In this document: one piece after another, positions 1 to 7,144 of the stretch
How the letters are laid out: each line of letters opens with the position of its first letter
Position numbering within the stretch: the first letter of the stretch is position 1
Origin: an uncultured Anaerosacchariphilus sp.
GTDB lineage: Bacteria; Bacillota; Clostridia; Lachnospirales; Lachnospiraceae
Reading direction: 5' to 3'
Length of the DNA: 7,421 nt
Assembly (NCBI GenBank): GCA_934373375.1
Contig: CAKROP010000094.1
Location: 1 to 7,421, forward strand
The notes under the pieces: generated by a model
Databases searched by the model: none
What the model saw: the letters and a program-made list of their open reading frames with translations, nothing else
What the model was told of the DNA's origin: nothing
Program-made: the position numbers and the translations under genes

Positions 1-784
<784 letters not shown>

Positions 785-791
785 TTAGAAT

Positions 792-2450
792 ATGAAGGAA
801 TGGAGCAGAAAAGTATATGTAGAGCTGCCCCGACCCTGTGAGGAGGACCACAGATCCATGCAGAAGCGGCTTTTGGCTGCTCTGCGGGACTGTGGTTCTT
901 TTTATACGGGAGACTCGCAGAGCGCGTTTTCTCACGTTGTTCGGGATGAGGCAGATATCAGGATCCGCCCGGCGGTACTGAACGATTGTCTGGCGATCTG
1001 CGAGCAGGCAGATTGGCAGGTGACGGCGTCCCTGGGCTTCGACGGACGTGTCTGGGAACTGCTTGCGCTGGAGCCGGGCGATACCGCAGCACAGCATTAT
1101 GGCCTCTGCGCGGATTTGGGCAGTACTACGATTATAATGGAGCTGGTGGATTTAAATACCGGAGAGACGCTTGCCTCGGAAAGTGTATTCAATCCGCAGA
1201 TCGCTTATGGGGACGATATTCTGACCCGTATCTTCTATACCAAGGATCACCCGGAACGGCGCCGTGAGCTGCAGGAGGCTACGGCAAAGGGATTCCGGAA
1301 GCTTATGGAGCAGCTTTCGGATGAAACCGGTATAGATACCAGGAAGTGCAATATCCTGACCGTGGCGGGCAATACGACCATGATGCATTTCCTACTGGGT
1401 CTGGACGCTTTCGGAGTCTTTCAGTCGCCTTATGCAGTGCAGACCCTGGAGCCGGAGGTGTGCCGGGGCGCGGAGCTTGGGATACCGGTGCAGGGCTTTG
1501 TATACCTTTGTCCGGCCATGGAGAATTACCTGGGCGGCGATATCATCAGCGGTATGCTGGCGACGGGGCTTCCCGAACGGGAGGAGATCAGTGTATTCCT
1601 GGATGTGGGAACCAACGGCGAGCTGGTGGTGGGCAATCAGGAATTCCTGCTGGCAGGCGCAGGCGCGGCAGGCCCGGCCCTGGAGGGCGGTTCGGTCCGC
1701 ACGGGCATGCGGGCGGAGAACGGCGCGGTAGATAGCGTAACCACAGAAAATGGGCGGTTGAAGGCCCATGTCATCGGTGAGACGGAGGCGAAGGGCATCT
1801 GCGGCTCCGGTATCGTGGATCTGTTGGCAGAGCTTTATCTGAATGGCTGGATTGATTTGCGGGGTAGATTTCAGGCAGCGGACATTCGGACGGAAGAGAG
1901 CCGAGACGAGGATGAAAAAGAGAAGCTTCGGATTCCCGGACTTAAAAAGCTCCCCATGCGCGACGCGTCTTCCGAAGAGGACACCGAGTACGCCATTGAA
2001 TACGCGCCGGGACTGTATTTTTACCAGAGTGACATCGACGAATTCATTCGCACCAAGGCAGCAGCCATGACCATGGTGGAGTACATAATGAACCTGATTG
2101 GTCTTGGCATGGAAGACGTGGGCCGCTTTTATGTGGCCGGAGCCTTCGGCACCCACATCGACAAGGAGTCGGCGGTTACCATCGGCATGTACCCGGACAT
2201 CGACCGGAACAAAATCATTTCCCCGGGAAATACATCCCTGCAGGGGGCGAAAAAGCTGTTACTGGATCGAAGCCTTACCGGAAAGGCAGAAGAGATCATC
2301 GGGCGGATGCAATACGTCCAGTTCGGCGCGGTGGAGGAGTTCATCGAGCTCATGCGCGCGGCCCAGGCGATTCCGCATACAGATTTGCAGCGGTTCCCAA
2401 CCGTGGAGCGGCGGCTTTTGGAACGGCAGGCGGCGAAAGCAGAAAAATAG
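792..2450 (+). CDS. RACo-like ASKHA domain protein (DUF4445 type) without ferredoxin domain
   Basis: A 552-residue member of the family of ATP-dependent reductive activators of corrinoid proteins (RACo) and related ASKHA (acetate/sugar kinase-Hsc70-actin) proteins. Residues 1 to about 104 resemble RACo's linker and middle domain (VYVELPRPCEEDHRS at 8-22). The ASKHA core follows: phosphate-1 loop DLGSTT at 108-113, NPQIAYGDDILTRI at 134-147, VAGNTTMMH at 191-199, phosphate-2 loop DVGTNGE at 271-277, EGGSVRTGMRA at 298-308, GICGSGIVDL at 335-344 and adenosine motif VAGAFGTHID at 448-457. Residues 361-400 form a charged, variable insertion. Typical RACo proteins are about 600-640 residues with an N-terminal 2Fe-2S ferredoxin domain; here that domain is absent and no Cys cluster is visible at either end, although the ATPase core looks intact. 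A stop codon at 786-788 in the same frame rules out an upstream extension. ATG 792 has only a weak ribosome binding site, so translational coupling to ilvC 7 bases upstream is likely. No corrinoid protein or methyltransferase gene is in view, so the target is unknown. Family confidence is high; a corrinoid role is inference. Confidence 0.88.
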   Translation: MKEWSRKVYVELPRPCEEDHRSMQKRLLAALRDCGSFYTGDSQSAFSHVVRDEADIRIRPAVLNDCLAICEQADWQVTASLGFDGRVWELLALEPGDTAAQHYGLCADLGSTTIIMELVDLNTGETLASESVFNPQIAYGDDILTRIFYTKDHPERRRELQEATAKGFRKLMEQLSDETGIDTRKCNILTVAGNTTMMHFLLGLDAFGVFQSPYAVQTLEPEVCRGAELGIPVQGFVYLCPAMENYLGGDIISGMLATGLPEREEISVFLDVGTNGELVVGNQEFLLAGAGAAGPALEGGSVRTGMRAENGAVDSVTTENGRLKAHVIGETEAKGICGSGIVDLLAELYLNGWIDLRGRFQAADIRTEESRDEDEKEKLRIPGLKKLPMRDASSEEDTEYAIEYAPGLYFYQSDIDEFIRTKAAAMTMVEYIMNLIGLGMEDVGRFYVAGAFGTHIDKESAVTIGMYPDIDRNKIISPGNTSLQGAKKLLLDRSLTGKAEEIIGRMQYVQFGAVEEFIELMRAAQAIPHTDLQRFPTVERRLLERQAAKAEK

Positions 2451-2456
2451 GGAACA

Positions 2457-2482
2457 GCGGGCGGCCAGGATAAGCCGCCCGC
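2457..2482 (+). other. Perfect 9-bp GC-rich hairpin after the ASKHA gene, no U-tract
   Basis: GCGGGCGGC (2457-2465) and GCCGCCCGC (2474-2482) are perfect inverted repeats around an 8-base loop, starting 6 bases after the ASKHA stop codon. The position suits the 3' end of the ilvC-ASKHA transcript. The bases that follow are AAAAGCCATG rather than a T-run, so it is not a canonical intrinsic terminator. It may protect the mRNA 3' end or help termination by another route. Neither flank has a strong T-run for the opposite strand. Confidence 0.5.
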
Positions 2483-2547
2483 AAAAGCCATGAAAAATGG
2501 TATGAAAAAAATGTTGCGAAAAAATCGGATTGTACCGAAAAAAACTC

Positions 2548-2576
2548 TTGAACATCAAAAGGAGTTATAGTATAAT
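2548..2576 (+). promoter_or_regulatory. Sigma-A promoter for carAB (TTGAAC-17-TATAAT)
   Basis: The -35 box TTGAAC at 2548-2553 and perfect -10 box TATAAT at 2571-2576 are separated by the ideal 17 bases. The predicted start point is A2583, seven bases after the -10 box, giving a leader of about 105 bases before carA. It is the only strong promoter seen between the ASKHA stop and carA, so carAB is probably its own transcription unit. The start point has not been measured. Confidence 0.85.
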
Positions 2577-2582
2577 AACTTC

Positions 2583-2588
2583 AATTTG
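2583..2588 (+). promoter_or_regulatory. Initially transcribed sequence AATTTG, possible UTP-sensitive slippage start
   Basis: The bases at the predicted start of transcription read AATTTG, beginning exactly seven bases after TATAAT. In Escherichia coli pyrBI the initially transcribed sequence is also AATTTG, and carAB P1 starts with a similar T-triplet; both allow RNA polymerase to add extra U residues when UTP is high, which aborts the transcript. The sequence match is seen directly. Function in this organism is inference, and a six-base match can arise by chance. Confidence 0.35.
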
Positions 2589-2590
2589 AG

Positions 2591-2637
2591 GGAAAAAGAC
2601 TGGAAATGCGAGTGGGCATGGTATGTCTTTTTTTTTT
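2591..2637 (+). terminator. Leader terminator/attenuator hairpin before carA, ending in T10
   Basis: AAAAAGAC (2593-2600) pairs with GTCTTTTT (2625-2632), and ATGC (2606-2609) pairs with GCAT (2616-2619) above a purine-rich internal loop. The 3' arm runs into ten consecutive Ts (2628-2637). G2591 and G2592 can add G-U pairs. The element begins about 10 bases into the predicted carAB transcript and ends about 50 bases before carA, the position expected for a transcription attenuator. The GC part of the stem is short, so termination would probably be partial or conditional. I saw no PyrR-binding consensus, T-box or recognised riboswitch in the leader. Confidence 0.6.
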
Positions 2638-2656
2638 GAGAAAGTATATAGAATGA
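2606..2656 (+). CDS. Possible 16-residue leader peptide overlapping the attenuator
   Basis: ATG at 2606 opens a short frame encoding MRVGMVCLFFLRKYIE, stopping at TGA 2654-2656, 31 bases before carA. It runs straight through the leader hairpin and its T10 tract. A ribosome translating it close behind RNA polymerase would block the hairpin, as with the leader peptide of enterobacterial pyrBI. The only ribosome binding site candidate is GAGGG at 2588-2592, 13 bases from the ATG, which is long. A frame this short is easily accidental, so this is a hypothesis only. Confidence 0.2.
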   Translation: MRVGMVCLFFLRKYIE

Positions 2657-2677
2657 AACTACATTTTTGAAAGGAAC

Positions 2678-2683
2678 AGGTGG
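2678..2683 (+). promoter_or_regulatory. Ribosome binding site that fixes the carA start
   Basis: AGGTGG lies 4 bases before ATG 2688. A TTG codon at 2667 is in the same frame and would add seven residues (MKGTGGR), but it lies upstream of this site and has no binding site of its own. CarA proteins normally begin MKAFLILEDG, which ATG 2688 gives exactly. Confidence 0.75.
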
Positions 2684-2687
2684 ACGA

Positions 2688-3767
2688 ATGAAAGCTTTTC
2701 TGATATTGGAAGACGGACATGTGTTTACAGGCACCAGCATTGGGTCAGAGCGCGAGGTCGTAAGTGAGATCGTGTTCAATACCTCAATGACCGGTTATCT
2801 GGAAGTGCTGACCGACCCGTCCTACGCGGGACAGGCGGTAGTGATGACTTATCCGTTGATTGGTAATTATGGAATATGTTATGAGGATATGGAGTCCGGA
2901 CGTCCCTGGCCGGACGGATATATTGTTCGGGAGCTTTCTCGCCTTCCCAGCAATTTCAGAAGTACAGATACCATTCAGAATTTCCTGAAAAAATATGACA
3001 TTCCCGGAATCGCAGGTATTGATACCCGTGCGCTGACCAAGATTTTGCGTGAGAGCGGCACCATGAACGGTATGATTACCACAAAAGAATATGAAAATCT
3101 GGACGAGGTCATGCCCCGCTTAAAGGCATACCGCACCGGCAAGGTGGTCGAAAAGGTTACCTGCAAAGAAAAGTCTGTGATGAAAAATGACGGCTACAAG
3201 GTAGCGCTCCTGGATCTGGGCGCAAAGCGCAACATCGCCCGTTCCCTCCATGAGCGAGGCTGCGAGGTCACCATTTACCCGGCGGGAACCAAGGCAGAGG
3301 AAATCATCGCGTCTAATCCGGACGGCATCATGCTTTCCAACGGCCCGGGAGATCCCAAGGACTGCGGACCGATTATTGACGAAGTACGGAAGCTTTACGA
3401 GAGTGATATCCCGATTTTCGCTATCTGTCTCGGACATCAGCTGATGGCCCTGGCTACCGGCGCGGACACCTACAAGCTGAAATACGGCCACAGAGGCGGT
3501 AATCATCCGGTGAAGGATCTGGAGACCGGAAGAGTATACATTTCCTCCCAGAACCACGGCTATGCCGTAGATGTGAACAGCCTGAACCCGGCCGTAGCTA
3601 CGGCAGCCTTTGAAAATGTCAACGACAAGACCAACGAGGGTCTGAAATACACCGGTAAGAACATTTTTACCGTACAGTTCCATCCGGAAGCATGCCCGGG
3701 TCCCCAGGATTCCGGCTACCTGTTTGACCGGTTTATTCGCATGATGGAGGTGAAGAAAAATGCCTAA
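2688..3767 (+). CDS. carA: Carbamoyl-phosphate synthetase small subunit (glutaminase)
   Basis: The small subunit hydrolyses glutamine and channels ammonia to CarB, which makes carbamoyl phosphate for pyrimidine and arginine synthesis in the cytosol. From ATG 2688 the protein has 359 residues, typical for the family. The N-terminal half is the CarA-specific domain (FNTSMTGYLEVLTDPSYAGQ at 30-49, then YPLIGNYG). The C-terminal half is a class I glutamine amidotransferase: oxyanion-type loop SNGPGD at 217-222, nucleophile Cys247 in FAICLGHQ, QNHGYAVD at 288-295, and the catalytic His332 and Glu334 in VQFHPEACPGPQD. All three triad residues are present, so the subunit should be active. It follows its own promoter and an attenuator-like leader, and its last 8 bases overlap carB. 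No pyr or arg genes are adjacent, so this one pair may serve both pathways. Identification is secure. Confidence 0.97.
   Translation: MKAFLILEDGHVFTGTSIGSEREVVSEIVFNTSMTGYLEVLTDPSYAGQAVVMTYPLIGNYGICYEDMESGRPWPDGYIVRELSRLPSNFRSTDTIQNFLKKYDIPGIAGIDTRALTKILRESGTMNGMITTKEYENLDEVMPRLKAYRTGKVVEKVTCKEKSVMKNDGYKVALLDLGAKRNIARSLHERGCEVTIYPAGTKAEEIIASNPDGIMLSNGPGDPKDCGPIIDEVRKLYESDIPIFAICLGHQLMALATGADTYKLKYGHRGGNHPVKDLETGRVYISSQNHGYAVDVNSLNPAVATAAFENVNDKTNEGLKYTGKNIFTVQFHPEACPGPQDSGYLFDRFIRMMEVKKNA
3746..3750 (+). promoter_or_regulatory. Ribosome binding site of carB inside the carA end
   Basis: GGAGG, 9 bases before ATG 3760 and within the last codons of carA. It supports the ATG at 3760 and therefore the 8-base carA-carB overlap, an arrangement that favours balanced synthesis of the two subunits. 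Confidence 0.8.
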
Positions 3768-6700
3768 GAATCCGTCTATCAAAAAAGTACTTGTCATCGG
3801 CTCCGGCCCGATCATCATCGGCCAGGCAGCCGAGTTCGACTATGCGGGCACCCAGGCCTGCCGTTCCCTGAAGGAGGAGGGCATCGAGGTAGTTCTTTTA
3901 AACTCCAATCCGGCCACTATCATGACCGATAAGGATATCGCGGATCGTGTATACATCGAACCGCTGACTGTCGAGGTGGTAGAGCAGCTGATTCTGAAGG
4001 AGCAGCCCGACAGTGTACTGCCGACCCTGGGCGGTCAGGCAGGACTGAACCTTGCCATGGAGCTGGAGGAGCGCGGCTTCTTAAAGGAGCACAACGTACG
4101 CCTCATCGGAACCACTTCCGAGACCATCAAGAAGGCCGAGGACCGTCTGGAGTTCAAGAGCACCATGGAGAAAATCGGCGAGCCCGTGGCGGCTTCCGAG
4201 GTAGTAAAGGACGTAGAGACAGGTATTGCGTTCGCAAATAAAATCGGTTATCCGGTGGTACTTCGCCCGGCTTACACCCTGGGCGGCAGCGGCGGCGGAA
4301 TCGCCCACAACCAGGTGGAGCTGGAGGAGATTCTGGCCAACGGTCTCAGACTCTCCCGTGTGGGCGAGGTTCTGGTAGAGCGCTGCATCGCAGGCTGGAA
4401 AGAGATCGAGTATGAGGTCATGCGCGACAGCGCCGGCAACTGCATCACCGTATGTAACATGGAAAATATCGACCCGGTCGGCGTACACACCGGCGACAGT
4501 ATCGTCGTAGCTCCTTCCCAGACCCTGGGCGATAAGGAGTACCAGATGCTGCGTACCTCTGCCCTGAATATCATCAGCGAGCTGAACATCACCGGCGGCT
4601 GCAACGTCCAGTATGCCCTGCATCCGGAAAGCTTTGAATACTGCGTCATCGAGGTAAATCCCCGTGTCAGCCGTTCTTCCGCACTGGCTTCCAAGGCTAC
4701 CGGCTACCCCATTGCCAAGGTGGCAGCGAAGATCGCTCTGGGTTATACTCTGGATGAGATTCCCAATGCCATTACAGGACAGACCAAGGCCAGCTTTGAG
4801 CCCATGCTGGACTACTGTGTCGTGAAGATGCCCCGTCTGCCCTTCGATAAATTTATCAGCGCAAAGCGTACCCTGACGACCCAGATGAAGGCCACCGGCG
4901 AGGTTATGGCCATCTGCAACAACTTTGAGGGCGCCCTGATGAAGGCCATCCGTTCCCTGGAGCAGCACGTGGATAGCCTGATGTCCTATGATTTTACAAA
5001 TCTTTCCAGAGAGGAAATCCTGGATCAGCTTCATGTGGTGGACGACCGTCGTATCTGGCTGATTGCGGAAGCCATCCGTAAGGGCATTTCCTATGAGGAG
5101 ATTCATGCCATTACCCAGATTGATATCTGGTTTATCGATAAGATTGCGATTCTGGTGGAAATGGAGCATGCCCTGAAGAGCGGACCCCTGACGCCGGAGC
5201 TTTTGAAGGAAGCCAAGCGCATCGAGTTCCCGGACAACGTCATTGCCCGCCTGACCGGCAAGACCGAGGAGGAGATTAAAGAGCTCCGTTATGCCAACGG
5301 CATCACCGCGGTATACAAGATGGTAGATACCTGCGCGGCAGAGTTCGAGGCAAGCACTCCCTATTACTACTCTGTATTTGGCAGTGAAAATGAGGTGGTG
5401 GAGACCAGAGATCGGAAAAAGGTACTGGTTCTGGGAAGCGGCCCCATTCGTATCGGACAGGGTATCGAGTTCGACTTCTGTTCTGTACACTGTACCTGGG
5501 CCTTTGCGAAAGAGGGCTATGAAACTATTATCATCAACAATAACCCGGAGACGGTAAGTACCGACTTTGATATTGCGGATAAGCTGTATTTCGAGCCCCT
5601 GACTCCGGAGGACGTGGAAAGCATTGTGCGTCTGGAGAAGCCGGACGGAGCAGTTGTACAGTTCGGTGGACAGACCGCTATCAAGCTGACCGAGGCCCTG
5701 ATGAAGATGGGCGTGCCCATTCTTGGAACTTCTGCGGAAAATGTGGACGCGGCAGAGGACAGAGAGCTCTTTGACGAGATCCTGGAGCAGTGTCAGATTC
5801 CGAGACCCAAGGGACACACCGTATTTACCGCCGAGGAGGCAAAGAAGGCAGCAAACGAGCTGGGCTATCCGGTTCTGGTTCGCCCGTCCTACGTACTGGG
5901 CGGCCAGGGCATGCAGATTGCCATCAACGACAAGGACGTGGAGGAGTTCATCGGCATTATCAACCGGATCGCCCAGGAGCATCCGATTCTGGTGGACAAG
6001 TATCTGCAGGGTAAGGAGATTGAGGTAGACGCGGTCTGCGACGGCGAGGATATCCTGATTCCGGGTATTATGGAGCATATTGAGCGTGCGGGTATCCATT
6101 CCGGAGACAGTATTTCCGTATATCCGGCCAAGAGTATCAGCGATAAGGTAAAGGCTACCATCGAGGAATACACGAAGCGCCTGGCCCGCTCCTTACATGT
6201 CATCGGTCTGATCAATATTCAGTTTATCGCAGTGGGCGACGAGGTGTACGTCATTGAGGTAAATCCCCGTTCCAGCCGTACGGTTCCCTATATCAGTAAG
6301 GTAACCGGTATTCCGATTGTACCGCTGGCTACCAAGGTGATTCTGGGTTATAAGATTAAGGATCTGGGCTATCAGCCGGGCCTTCAGCCGGAGGCAGATT
6401 ATTATGCGGTGAAGATGCCGGTATTCTCCTTCGAGAAGATCCGCGGCGCGGACATCAGCCTGGGACCGGAGATGAAATCCACCGGAGAGTGTCTGGGTAT
6501 TGCCAAAACCTTCAACGAGGCCCTTTACAAGGCGTTCCTGGGCGCAGGCATCCGTCTGCCCAAGTATAAGAATATGATTATGACTGTCCGTGACGAGGAC
6601 AAGGAAGAGGCCGTGGAGATCGCGAAGCGCTTTGAGGCGCTGGGCTACTGTATCTACGCCACCAAGGGCACCGCAAGAGCGCTCATGGAGGCAGACGTCT

Positions 6701-6957
6701 CCGTGCGCCTGACCAGAAAGCTGGAGCAGGAATCCCCCAATATTCTGGATCTGATTCTGGGTCACAAGATCGACCTGGTTATCGACACGCCGTCCCAGGG
6801 TGTGGATCACAGCCACGACGGCTTTGTCATCCGTAGAAATGCCATTGAGACAGGCGTGACTGTACTGACTGCTATTGATACGGCGAAGGCGCTAGTGACC
6901 AGTCTGGAAAATACGGATGTGAAGACGCTTAGTCTGATTGATATTGCGACGATTTAA
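3760..6957 (+). CDS. carB: Carbamoyl-phosphate synthetase large subunit
   Basis: The 1065-residue large subunit uses two ATP, bicarbonate and CarA-derived ammonia to form carbamoyl phosphate; E. coli CarB has 1073 residues. It shows the classic internal duplication. The first half (to about 400) is the carboxyphosphate ATP-grasp unit: GSGPIIIGQAAEFDYAG near the N-terminus, RPAYTLGGSGGG from Arg169, and EVNPRVSRSSA with Glu298 and Asn300. An oligomerisation region follows (about 400-550). The second half (about 552-930) is the carbamate-phosphorylating unit: GSGPIRIGQGIEFDF, RPSYVLGGQG from Arg708, and EVNPRSSRT with Glu833 and Asn835. Residues 938-1065 form the MGS-like allosteric domain. Against the E. 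coli UMP site, Lys948, Thr968, Thr971 and Lys987 are kept, but Asn1015 and Thr1017 correspond to Asp1009 and Pro1011. The enterobacterial ornithine-site Tyr-Asp pair is also absent. Both catalytic halves look intact. A strong terminator follows 20 bases downstream. Confidence 0.98.
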   Translation: MPKNPSIKKVLVIGSGPIIIGQAAEFDYAGTQACRSLKEEGIEVVLLNSNPATIMTDKDIADRVYIEPLTVEVVEQLILKEQPDSVLPTLGGQAGLNLAMELEERGFLKEHNVRLIGTTSETIKKAEDRLEFKSTMEKIGEPVAASEVVKDVETGIAFANKIGYPVVLRPAYTLGGSGGGIAHNQVELEEILANGLRLSRVGEVLVERCIAGWKEIEYEVMRDSAGNCITVCNMENIDPVGVHTGDSIVVAPSQTLGDKEYQMLRTSALNIISELNITGGCNVQYALHPESFEYCVIEVNPRVSRSSALASKATGYPIAKVAAKIALGYTLDEIPNAITGQTKASFEPMLDYCVVKMPRLPFDKFISAKRTLTTQMKATGEVMAICNNFEGALMKAIRSLEQHVDSLMSYDFTNLSREEILDQLHVVDDRRIWLIAEAIRKGISYEEIHAITQIDIWFIDKIAILVEMEHALKSGPLTPELLKEAKRIEFPDNVIARLTGKTEEEIKELRYANGITAVYKMVDTCAAEFEASTPYYYSVFGSENEVVETRDRKKVLVLGSGPIRIGQGIEFDFCSVHCTWAFAKEGYETIIINNNPETVSTDFDIADKLYFEPLTPEDVESIVRLEKPDGAVVQFGGQTAIKLTEALMKMGVPILGTSAENVDAAEDRELFDEILEQCQIPRPKGHTVFTAEEAKKAANELGYPVLVRPSYVLGGQGMQIAINDKDVEEFIGIINRIAQEHPILVDKYLQGKEIEVDAVCDGEDILIPGIMEHIERAGIHSGDSISVYPAKSISDKVKATIEEYTKRLARSLHVIGLINIQFIAVGDEVYVIEVNPRSSRTVPYISKVTGIPIVPLATKVILGYKIKDLGYQPGLQPEADYYAVKMPVFSFEKIRGADISLGPEMKSTGECLGIAKTFNEALYKAFLGAGIRLPKYKNMIMTVRDEDKEEAVEIAKRFEALGYCIYATKGTARALMEADVSVRLTRKLEQESPNILDLILGHKIDLVIDTPSQGVDHSHDGFVIRRNAIETGVTVLTAIDTAKALVTSLENTDVKTLSLIDIATI

Positions 6958-6977
6958 GTGAGAATAGAATGATAGAG

Positions 6978-7020
6978 CAGCAGAGAGGGCTTTCCGGGAA
7001 GGAGAGTCCTTTTTGCTGTT
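6978..7020 (+). terminator. Intrinsic terminator of the carAB operon
   Basis: Arms 6978-6995 and 7001-7018 form a continuous 18-bp stem (with several G-U pairs) around the loop GGGAA. The core is AGGGCTTTCC (6986-6995) against GGAGAGTCCT (7001-7010), followed at once by TTTT and then GCTGTTT. It starts 20 bases after the carB stop. The shape and position fit a rho-independent terminator for + strand transcription. The opposite flank has no T-run, so it should not work in reverse. Confidence 0.88.
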
Positions 7021-7134
7021 TGGGAAGAAGTGAAAATAGAATAAAAGAAATATCTGAATTTTAAATAACCTTCTTGAAAATACATCAATATTTAAGGAAA
7101 ATATTGGAAAATATATTTTGATAACAGAAAATAT
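7021..7134. other. AT-rich spacer with phased A-tracts and palindromes
   Basis: No gene is seen here. GAAAAT(A) occurs at 7032, 7076, 7097, 7107 and 7127; the last four are 21, 10 and 20 bases apart, close to whole turns of the helix, which predicts curved DNA. There is an 8-bp inverted repeat, CAATATTT (7086-7093) with AAATATTG (7099-7106), and a perfect 12-base palindrome AAAATATATTTT (7108-7119). These may form an upstream promoter or protein-binding region for the next gene, or may simply reflect very low GC. Confidence 0.5.
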
Positions 7135-7144
7135 ATGGTAAAAT
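7118..7144 (+). promoter_or_regulatory. Possible extended -10 promoter before the last gene
   Basis: TGGTAAAAT (7136-7144) fits an extended -10 element (TGn plus TAAAAT), and TTGATA (7118-7123) is a fair -35 box at a short 15-base spacing. If real, transcription would begin near 7151, after the ATG at 7135, and that ATG could not be the start codon. Chance matches are common in sequence this AT-rich. Confidence 0.3.

Noticed and set aside
841..860. Alternative ASKHA start at ATG 858 with AGGAGG upstream
   Set aside because: The AGGAGG is 11 bases away, and a start here would remove VYVELPRPCEEDHRS, which matches the RACo linker. ATG 792 is preferred.
1392..2156. 254-codon open frame on the - strand inside the ASKHA gene
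   Set aside because: The + strand frame carries all ASKHA motifs; the antisense frame has no recognisable motif or start signal.
2601..2624. Kink-turn in the internal loop of the leader hairpin
   Set aside because: Two adjacent A-G mismatches are present, but the loop is symmetric with five bases on each side and lacks the three-base bulge of a kink-turn.
2667..2687. Upstream TTG start for carA adding seven residues
   Set aside because: The ribosome binding site at 2678-2683 lies downstream of it and points to ATG 2688, which gives the usual CarA N-terminus.
2583..2687. PyrR site, T-box or known riboswitch in the carAB leader
   Set aside because: The leader is only about 105 bases and has no T-box sequence, no PyrR binding-loop consensus and no riboswitch core I recognise. 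Only the hairpin with its T10 tract is supported.
4081..6099. 672-codon open frame on the - strand inside carB
   Set aside because: It lies wholly opposite carB, whose motifs and ribosome binding site are certain. The translation shows no family resemblance, and long antisense frames are expected from the codon bias of a gene like this.
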